64,000 bases of DNA, taken from NCBI GenBank assembly GCA_963931865.1, contig OZ007509.1, positions 16,212,627-16,276,626 of the forward strand, in the 5' to 3' direction. The stretch comes from Axinella damicornis. Lineage: Eukaryota; Porifera; Demospongiae; Axinellida; Axinellidae. The number at the start of each line of letters is the position of its first letter. The stretch's first letter is position 1. The translations under genes were made by a program, and so were the position numbers. Under the pieces are notes generated by a model. It had not been told where the DNA came from. It did not search any database and was given only the letters and a program-made list of their open reading frames with translations. Of the stretch, positions 51,801-62,100 are shown in pieces.

Positions 51801-54800
51801 CAAGTGTTCGATCACAACGTTCACCTCACCCACGGCACTGGTGCAAGGCGCGACTACCCCATCTATCAGGACAAACCGGACCGTCACAATAGAAAATGAT
51901 GGCTCATTTCCCAAGTCTTCAAACTGCACGCTCCTGAGAACTGCTTCAAACTGGCTGGGGGTAGCTGGTCCTTCAAGGCGGAGAGTTAAAGTAGCAGCAG
52001 TGAAGGTTACCGAAATAGCTGGATCCAAGGAGGCTGCAGTAAGGTTACAGTCGCTACACGCTCCAGGCATGTTGGAGATGAGTCTTACTTCCGCTGCCTG
52101 AAGCATTGCATTGCGGTCATCGTCGGAGACAGTCAGTCCTCCATCCACTACCATGCGACCGCTGTGCTCCACGTACGTCAGAGGGCTATTTGTTGTGATA
52201 TTGACCACAGGACAGTTGTCACTGACCAGCACAACGTCGATGAATGTGTACGAGGGGTTACTATCAGAGGGAGCACTATCGCTGATGACAAAGGAGAGTC
52301 TCCTCCGGTGCTCACTCGGTTCAGCATCTTCCACACGGAACCGGATCATAGTGATAAAGGACCGCCATTGGCTCACACTCAGTGTGCCCTCAAAGACGTA
52401 ATACACACATGCTTGGCCCTCTGTTTCCATGGTGACACCATCCAGGGGGACCATTGTATCATTGAGATACTGCAACCTATCGTTGGAGTCGCCAGCGTAG
52501 TCAGGGAGATCGCATCCTCCATCTTCCGTGGTGATGTTCACTCGGAGGTTGCTCAGAAACAGGTCAGGGATATCATACTCAATGACTTCAGCATTGCGGG
52601 CCGAGACAAAGGCTGATGGCCCATTCTCAGTGTATGTTGTGGAGAAATTGTAGACCCCAGGACCTCCAAGCTGAATCTCTGGGGGGTCATTGACTAGGGT
52701 GACGTTGACAGCTGCCAAGCCAATCTCAATACTGAATGCAGAGTTGGCAGGGTCGCTTGTGTCTACACCGGGTTCTCCAACGCTACCAAATGTGCCGTCC
52801 CAGGCACGGAAGAAGAAAGACTGCACCCCGGTCTCGTGGGGGAGTGGGAGGAACCGGACAAGAGTGAATGGCCCCAGGAGGGTGGCCGAGACCTCCGAGA
52901 CTGCACCAACATTGACGTATGTGATGTTGAGGCCAGGATAGGGGACTACCGTTACATTCAGGTCAGTGTACGTGAAGATGAAGTCGGCATTGCCAAAGGC
53001 AATGGCACCATACTCCTGTGTGTTGTTGAGCTCAAAGGCAGCAGCTGCAGCGTTGTTCATAAATGCAGGTGTGATATCAATCAGTCGTCCAGTACCAAGA
53101 TCAATCTCAACTCTGAGAATGTTTTCAAGAGAATCATCGCTCGTGACAGCCTGCCTCTTCCCGATTCCAGACTGGCAGGTGCAGGGATCAGCAGCCACAG
53201 TAGAACTGAGTTCCTTGGCACACTGAAAGTAAACTGTCGTTCCAAACGTTGCACACGTTAGTGATTCACGGGCCCCATTGCACAGACACCGGGTGTTCAG
53301 ATCGCCACAGGTGCCTTGAAGGCCGTTGTGCATGCTAGTGCAGACATCAACACTTGAAGTAACACTGTTCTGGAGTACAGAAGTTGAACTGTTGTTGCTG
53401 ACGACTGCAATCCCTTTAAACCCCCCACGATCGCTGTCCACCACTGCATCACCAAATACATCTAACACAAACTCCCCTGGGTTGTCCTCTGCGACGATAT
53501 CCTCTGCAATAGGAGGGAACTCCACCTCTGGGACAGCCAGCGTGGGGTGATCATTGACTTCAATCAGAGGCAGAACAGCACTGTCAGAGACCAATAGCGG
53601 ACAGTAGGAGAAGAGTATGTGCACATCATTGGCTGGGAGACGGGAATCGGAGGAACTCGCTGATGCAAGAGCAGCCTGAGTGTCCGGGGAGAGAAGGGAC
53701 ATCGCCATACTGGCGTTAATCAGCTGGTCGCAAACACCATACCGGATTATTCGGTTCAGAGGAAGAGCAAATTCATCAGCTGGGTTGGAGTACACTATGG
53801 TGCTCAACAGGGCACTGTACTCTGCTGGGCTGCCAGCTCCTACAATCATCAGCTCATAGGTGTCACGCAAGAACGTGATCCGATATCCCGAGGGTAGGGT
53901 TGGCAAGGTGACCCGCTCGTCCACGTCACCACCGTTGACGATCGTTACAACAGAGAACAAGATGGGGAAGGTGATGGTGTCTGAATCAGTTACAGTAACC
54001 GTGGCAACAGTCACATTAGGTGCTGCCTCATTCTCAACATACTCGGCTCCAGGTACCAGGACAGCTGTCACAGTCGGCCTGTTGTCATTTTCATCCAAAA
54101 TAGTGACCTCAACAGTTGCATTGCTGACAAGCGCAGGGATACCTCCATCGCTCGCAAACACCTGAAAACTGAAAAAGCGATCACCAGCCTCGTAGTTGAA
54201 GACTCTGTTTGTGAGTATCTCCCCAGACGATGGATCGGTGATGTTGAAGTCTGTTTCCGCAGGATCAAGGGAGTACGTTATTGCAGCATTTTGACCTGCA
54301 TCAGCATCAGTAAAGTTCACACGCACTACTGGGCTGAGACGGGGTAGCTCTTCGGCCACACTGCTAGAGAACACGGGCTGTACTGGGACAGGGGGGTTGT
54401 CATTCTCATCCTGCACCGTGATAGAAACCTGGAAGGTGGAGTTGAACATCCCGTCGGAAACAAGGATCTCCAGAGAGAACAGTGAGGGTCCCAGATCCCT
54501 GTCAAGGGAGCGGGTGAGGGAGAGATCCCCAGTCGTGCTGTCGATGGTGAAGAATCCATCCGAATTACCTGCTGAGATGGAATACTCAAGGATAGTGTTG
54601 TCCAAGCCATCCGGATCCACAATGGAGAAGTCCAAAGGGGAGAGACGTATTGGTGCATCGTCTCCAAGCACTGAGTCGCAGTTTCCAGTGAGAGGAAGAG
54701 CAGGACAGGTCACTGTGTGTGTGTGTGAGGTGGGGAGGTGGGGTGTGTAGTGTGTGGTGGGGTGTGTAGTGTGTGAGGTGGGGAGTGTAGTGTGTGAGGT

Positions 54801-56095
54801 GGGGAGTGTAGTGTGTGAGGTGGGGTGTGTATAGTGTGTGAGGTGGGGTGTGTAGTGTGAGGTGGGGTGTGTAGTGTGTGAGGTGGGGTGTGTAGTGTGA
54901 GGTGGGTGTGTATGTGTGAGGTGGGGTGTGTAGTGGGTGTGTAGTGTGTGAGGTGGGGTGTGTAGTGTGAGGTGGGTGTGTAGTGTGTGAGGTGGGGTGT
55001 GTAGTGGGTGTGTAGTGTGTGAGTTGGGGTGTGGGGTGTGTAGTGTGAGGGGGTGTGTAGTCATGTGTGAGGTGGCGTGTGCATGTGTGCGGTGGGGTGT
55101 GAGTGAGTGAGGAGTGTGAGGTGGGGTGTGTGATTGTGTGAGGTTGGGTATTGTGGACATGGCCATGGATTCAGGCCATGAGGTAGAGCCAGGGTCATAC
55201 TTCAACTCATTACTGGACTGTCACATCATACTAGCTAGCTGAGGTTATTGAAAGCACCTCTAATTTAACATTAAAGTTCCAGATTTTCGTAAATTGCTGC
55301 AGAACAGTCGGAATTTCAACTACAGATAAGAGGGTGTCTATCTCACCTCCCAGTGTGCATCCAGCGTCTCCCAGCCGAATGAAGACCCGAGCCCCAACAG
55401 AGAGAGGGTCCGACTCAAGAGGGGGGGAGGGGGGAGAGGAGAGAGGGCCATACAGCACAGTGCAGCGGCCATTGTAACCAACCAGTGAGTACAGTATGTC
55501 CGCGTTGTAGGTGGAGGAGAGAGCACCAGCACTGAAGCCACCATTCACCTGAGGGAGGAAGGAGGAGGAGGAGGGGGAGGAAGGGAATGAGGATGACAGG
55601 GAGGGGAGGGGGAGGGGGAGGGGGAGGGGGAGGGGGAGGGGGAGGGGGAGGAAGGGAAGGGGATGAGGGGGAGAATCACAGGAACATTCATAGACATCAA
55701 TACCGTAGTTGCTGATTATTTCGTGTGGCAATAATTTCACGGTCTAGCCGCTAAACGTGATACAGAAATATTTCGCGGAGGGATATTTTCGCTGATTACA
55801 TCCCGCGGAAAAAATAATTCCGCTCATAATGACACGTGTGATCGCGCGGATGGAGGACAAGTTAGCGATCGAGCTGTGTATGCGTGGCTACCACGTCTAC
55901 AGCGACATATGGGAAGCAACTGCTGGGGAAGAGCTACTGTGTGAGCGTGAGCCCAGGAACACGAAGGACAGTAACTGTTATGCCTAGCGCCTAGCTGTGG
56001 AAAATATTTTGCATGTTTAATATTCGCGGTCTTACTTCATCTGCGAATACCGCAAAATTTCCCCACCGTGAAATTAACTGTAACTACGATTTTAA

Positions 56096-56162
<67 letters not shown>

Positions 56163-59100
56163 ATGACGGAAGTGGGATGTTCGTGGGGCGGGACTAGACT
56201 AGTGACACGCGATCTTCGTACTTCAATTTACCGAACCTCGAACTGCGCGAAGAATGTTTGAGAACATTGGGCTTGGGCTGGAACAGCTACAAGCGGATGC
56301 AATGAGGGAGCAGCAGTCGAAGCGGACGCAATCTGGGAGCAGCAGTTGAAGCAGACGCAATTGGGGAGTAGCAGTTGAAGCGGGAGCAATTGGGGAGCAG
56401 AAGTTGAAGCGGACACAATCAAGGAGCAGCAGTCGACGCGGACGCAATCGGGGAGCAGTTGAAGTCGACGTAATCGGGGAGCAGTTGAAGTCGACGCAAT
56501 CGGGGAGCAGACGCAATCGGGGAGCAGCAGCTCATTGCACGCACAGAGAGCTGTCCGGCGCCGGATTACTTACGTAGGCGAACGAGGGGGAAGTAGCTGA
56601 GCGAGCGAAGGGATGATCACACAAAACAGTGAAGTATACAATCCCCCCCCCCTAGATATCTTTCTTCACAATTGCCAAACACTGTGTTGCGTGTGTTGTG
56701 TGTGTGTGTGGTGTGTGTGTGTGTGTGTGTGTGGTGTGTGTGTGTGTGTGCCATTGTGTGATGTACCAAGCTGCAGTTGCTGAAGTCAGTGAGGGGTTCG
56801 TACTGCACTCCGACTTGGATGGGGTCACCGGAGCTGAGGGTGCACTCATACTGGCCCCCAGCAATCTCCCCATTCAGGGCCTGCACGTAGGTGGCAGACT
56901 CAAAGCTGACAATCCGCTCTGTGACCAAATTCCGGACCTGTGAGAAATAGGTCTCGAGAGTGAGATACCTGTAGGGAAGAAGGGATAGGAGGTGAGCACA
57001 TGATCTGTGGCTTTAGGAAAACAGACAAACCCCAGAAGAAAGACCGGAACGCACCTTGCTGCTGTTTCATCAGTGGGGGCCATAGTGTACGCCCCAAGGA
57101 GGTCACTCCGAGTGTCGTCAGCAACGGGAACAGTGATGAGAACCTGAAATGAGCAGAGAGGCCAGTTTTGACCGGTGTGTTTACCCACATCACCCATAGC
57201 CACGCAAGTACATGCAACTACTTAAATGCTTGCGTTTGATGGGTTAACTATGGGTTGAATCATGTGATTTGATCAGTCATGTCACATGATCTGTAACTTA
57301 GTCAGATCATGCAAGAGTGCATAACAGACCGCATCCTCCATGGGGACGTGGTGTACTTATGCACTCTTGTATCATGTGACTTGTGACTTGCGACTTGTGA
57401 CTTGGTTATAGTAAGGTAATGTCACATGGCACAATAAGCATACGAATATTGTGAATGTACATCTCGCACCTCGGTGAAACCTATATTCTGTGCTCGGATG
57501 GTCTGCATCCAGAGAGGGTCGGCAGTGCTGTTGACACAGTTCTCCCCATCCATGTACGTCACCTCCATCAGAAGGGCAGTGTTGTTGCTGAACACTGTGA
57601 GGTACTGGCAGAGCATAACGCTCACGCTGGGGTCGGTCAGGGACGGCTCACTCACTTGACGCAGATAGAACCCGGCGATGGGTTCGAGGACTGAAAGGAA
57701 TAACATTGCAGATCAGTGAAATCATGTACTACTACTAACACTGAGGGATATGATGCTAATGATCACCAAACCATTATCCCTCTTTTTTATATGTGGGCAC
57801 ATTTTCAGTAAGTTTGGACTCACTCATAGTGCTCCAGTGGACATCTACGAGTGTCTGCAGCTGCGAGGGCACAGGGGTCGCCTCAGAGACTAAGATAAAG
57901 TAGTTTGAGGGGTCTGCCTGGGGGGGATGCTCGTTCACATCCAACACCTCAACCCTCACCTCCACGATCTCCATGTTTGATGCCCCTGAGAGTGGTACAT
58001 CCTGCACACGAACCCGGAACGTGTACTCAGAACGAACCTCCCTGTCCAGAACAACTAGCTTGGTAATCAGACCTGTCGTTTCATTGATCGTAAAGATGCC
58101 AGCAGGAGCGTCTATGAGGCTATATCTCAGTTCATTGTTGCCATTGGGAGTGCCAAACGGATCAAAACCATAATCCAGGTCGGTAGCTGTCACTTGGAGG
58201 ACACTGCTCCCACGAGGTTCATTCTCGACAACACTGGCCTCAAACGAAGGCAGCGCAAAGGTAGGAACTTCATCATTCTCATCCAATATAGCAATGGTGA
58301 TGTTAGTAGACACAGACGCCCTTGTAGAGTAATTGACGTGGGTGTTAAGATCAGAGAGGATGATGACAAAATCAAACTGATTTGGCACACGGTCTGCGTC
58401 AAGACCAGTCTCAATGCTGAGCTCCCCATTGGCCGAGTTCAAGGTGAACATCGGGGGGTCTGTTCCAGCAAAACGCACCTGGAGGTTCGAGTCTGGGTCG
58501 GGGTCGTCAAACTCAAATGTGTAAAATACTGTGCTGACTGAGGACAATTCTGAGACAACGATGAAGTCTGTCAGATTGATGAAGGTCGGTAGCTCATCAT
58601 TGAGGTTACGGACTGTGATCAGCACATTGACTTCCGTGGTCAGTGGGGCAGGGACAAAGTCATTGTCGTTGGCGATAACCCTCAATGTGATGGTGCGGTA
58701 CTCCTCAGAATCAATGGGAACAAGTTGGACTATCTCACCCAACTCGGCATCAATTGAGAAAGCCTCGGATCCCAGCCCTGGTAGGATTGAGTAGGAAATG
58801 TTTGTCATAAAGCCAGATGCCAAAACATCCGGAATTTCATCACGATCAGTTGCACTGACGGTCACAATTACCCCACTTGGTGGGGCATTCTCCTCAACTT
58901 CAGCAATGTAGGACGACTGGGAGAATGATGGTGGAAACTCATTCACGCCGAGAACAACAATGGTCGCAATTTCCGAGGTACTCAGTGTCGAGTCAGTTGC
59001 AGTAATGGTGACAGAGAAATCCGTGCCAGTGAAAGGGTCCTCACGATCGATATTATTGACCACAGTGAGCTCTCCAGTCGCTGGGTTGATATCAATCAGC

Positions 59101-62100
59101 TCGATGCCCAGAATGACGTTGCCGCTGATGCTATACGTTATAGGATCAAGGCCGTCTTGATCAATTGCTACAACGCCTGGAGGCATCAGGGGCCTTGTGG
59201 GGACTTCGTTCTCAAAGACATAGAACTCAGGGGGGAAGACGGTGAATATGGGTGGGAGGTCAGGTAGATTGTTTACCTCTATCCACACAGTTGCAGTGGT
59301 ATTGAATAGGCCTGACAGCGCTAAGACCTCAAGATGGTATCTTCTTGCTCTAGCATCGTAGTCAAGCTCTCCAAACACACGAATCTGTCCTTGGAGTGGA
59401 TTGGACGGGTTGTTCTGAATGACAAAGTCCGAGGTGCCGAAGGCAGGGGTGGAGGAGACAATCATGAAGATGGGGACTTCCATTCCCGGCGGAAGATCAA
59501 AGTCCCGTACCTCAACAGTGCCAACGAGCGTTCCATTGCCGGAGTTCTCATCGACGGTGAAGTTGTAGGTGTTGTCGGGGACAAACACAGGTGTGTTGTC
59601 GTCCACAGGTTGGAGCTGGATGATGGCGTACACAACCTGACTCCCCTCACCATTTTCATCCGTAATCTCAAACTCAGCTTCTCTGTTTCTGATGTCAGCA
59701 ATCTCTGGGTCCGTATTGTCATAGGTGACTGAATCAACAATATCCCGGTAGTTTGGAATGCTTCCAAGACCACTGACTCTCAGGGTGGGGTACACGTAGC
59801 TGTACGTAAGGGGAGGGGAGATCAAAGCGCTGTCCAGAGCGAGAACTTCCTGCGGGCCTCCGCCGCCCATAAGTGTCACCATGAGGGAAAGCATGTTGAC
59901 ATCGTCTGCATCAAAAAGGATGACACCTCCAGTCAAACGAACCGCCCCACCTTCCTCCGTAAAAGTAGTCGTGAAGTTCACACTAGCAGAGGTGAGGTCA
60001 AGGTCAAGGTTTGGTCGCTGGTTAACAGCTCGAAAGGTTACCGTAGCAACCGCTGTGTCGCTAACCAGATCACCGTCAGATACAACACAGTGGATGAGCC
60101 GGGCAGGTACTTCAGTAGGGTCACTGGTGATACTGTTGTATTGGATTAGAGACAGAGCTGTCTCATAAGTGGCCAGGGTAGCTGAGCCCACAATGGACAC
60201 CATGTAGCCATTGGCGGAGAGAGTGAGAGCAAGCCCACTGGGAAGCGTACCATTGAGTTGTAGGAACTCACTGGTGCCATCCTGTGGGTCGGTAAGTGTG
60301 CAGTTGAGTTCTTCCATGAACGCATCATCATCATCGTCGATGGACAGGGTGGCAGCATTGGCAATGGCGACAGGTCCAGCCAACTCCACGAAGTGAGTGG
60401 TGTAGCCCAGCCCGGATGATGCACCATCCAAGTCAATCACGGGAGGATCGTTCACAGACTCAAACACCACGTAGGCTTCAGTTTCGTTGCTGTAAAACAT
60501 CCCATCGAACACAGAGAAGAGAATGGTTCGTGACGCACTACCCGAGGTACAGGGGTAGAGATCATCCCGGCAAGCGCTGATCTCATCCTCGGTGTTCAGG
60601 TACTGGATGCTACGCAAGAGCGTGTACACCTCTTCCAGGGTGGTGGGGTTGAGGGGCTCCACTAGGATTTCTCCAGGAGGCATACTTATGATGGTGAAGC
60701 TGGGGGTCGACACACCTCGATCGACAGACAGTTGCTCCGCAGCCACATTACCACTGTTCACAACCCGCACTCGAATGATGCTAATTGCCAGGGTCACAGC
60801 TGGTGCATCAGGATCAGTAATGAAGGGCTCGGTTGCCAGCAGGACAGGTGCGGTCGATTCCTCCACAAAAACGACAGGTGTGCGAGCATTGGTGGTAGTA
60901 ATGTCAGAGATGTTGAGGTCGAGAACTGGGACTTCGTTGTTAATGGCTATCACTTCAACCAAAACCGAGGCTACTCCTTCATTTCCCGAAGGGTCAGTCG
61001 CAACGGCCTGAAAAGCATGAGAAGTGGCCTCATTAAAGTTGGTGGAAAAGAGGATAAACACTTCACCAGTCACGTTGTCGATTTCAAACATGGTTGTTCC
61101 TCTGAGGGAAAAAGTAAAAGAAGGGCTGTCACGGTCGCTGGCGTTTACTGTGCCCACAGACAGCGGAAAGGGGTTCTCTTCCGTCACCTGAAAAGTGAAG
61201 CTTGACATTGAAAATTCTGGTGGGAAGTCGTCCTCATTTAAGACGGTGATCCGGACAGTGGTGCTTCCGGACATGGAAGGAGAGCCACCGTCAGTCGCAA
61301 CAAGAACCAAGGTGCAGACCTCCACGACCTCAAAGTTTAGCCCTGGAAGTATCGTATCAAGGAAGGGAGGAGGGGTCACACCAGCGGCAAAGTGGGCCAA
61401 GCATCCACCCAGGGGGGTGAAGGAGTCAATTCGGAGACTAGCAACTTCTGCGTTCACACCGGAGTCTTCATCAGTGGTCACAAATGTGGCAATGCGAGTC
61501 ACACTGTTTTCCGAAACTGAGAAATTGTAAAAATTCTGTGCAAAGACTGGTGGGTGGTCATTGAAGTCCGTTACATTTACGACCAGTGTGAAATTGCAGC
61601 ACATCTGAGGCAACCCAAAGTCGCATACCTGCACAGTGATGGTGTGGGACTTGACTCCCTCGAAGTCGAGCTCACCCACTAACCGGACCTCACCAGTCAT
61701 CGACACAGAGAACAGGGAGCTGTCACCACCGACCAGGGCATAAAAGATATCTCCATCTGTCCCAATATCGGCATCGGTGGCACTGAATTGCTGGATGGGG
61801 GTACCGCTGGAAGTATCCTCACGTACAAACACAGGCTGAGTACTGGGATCACATATGGGGGCGTGGTCATTGATGTTGATGATTGTAATGTTTGCATAGG
61901 CTTCATCGTTGGGGGCACCACCCCCAGGAACTACGAGGAAATCCACAAAGCGGTTGATGGGGTAGGGCTCGTCTTCCGCATTGAAGTAGAGGACACGGTT
62001 GATGGCCGCGACATAGTCATTGACCGAGGCTTCCTGACTGAAGGTGATCCTCTTCAGGGCAGTGTTGATCTCAATGGCCACGGGTAGACCCCCGATGGTA

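Larger units (their letters stand above)
55347..57690 (-). other. Giant protein, cluster of four small exons encoding a unique region
   Basis: Exons 57470-57690, 57055-57143, 56767-56968 and 55347-55548 encode about 240 residues unlike the flanking repeats (VLITVPVADDTRSDLLGAYT, QYECTLSSGDPIQVGVQYEP, FSAGALSSTYNADILYSLVG). Six cysteines and a proline-rich SSPPSPPLESDP loop are visible. Phases match throughout. The 56767 donor (GTACAT) is weak, so that exon's end is less sure. I do not recognise the domain. Confidence 0.75.

Noticed and set aside
54720..55205. N-terminal His/Thr/Pro extension of the 4,601-codon open frame
   Set aside because: It is a TG/CA-rich minisatellite upstream of a CAG acceptor, and the preceding exon joins in phase at 54712.
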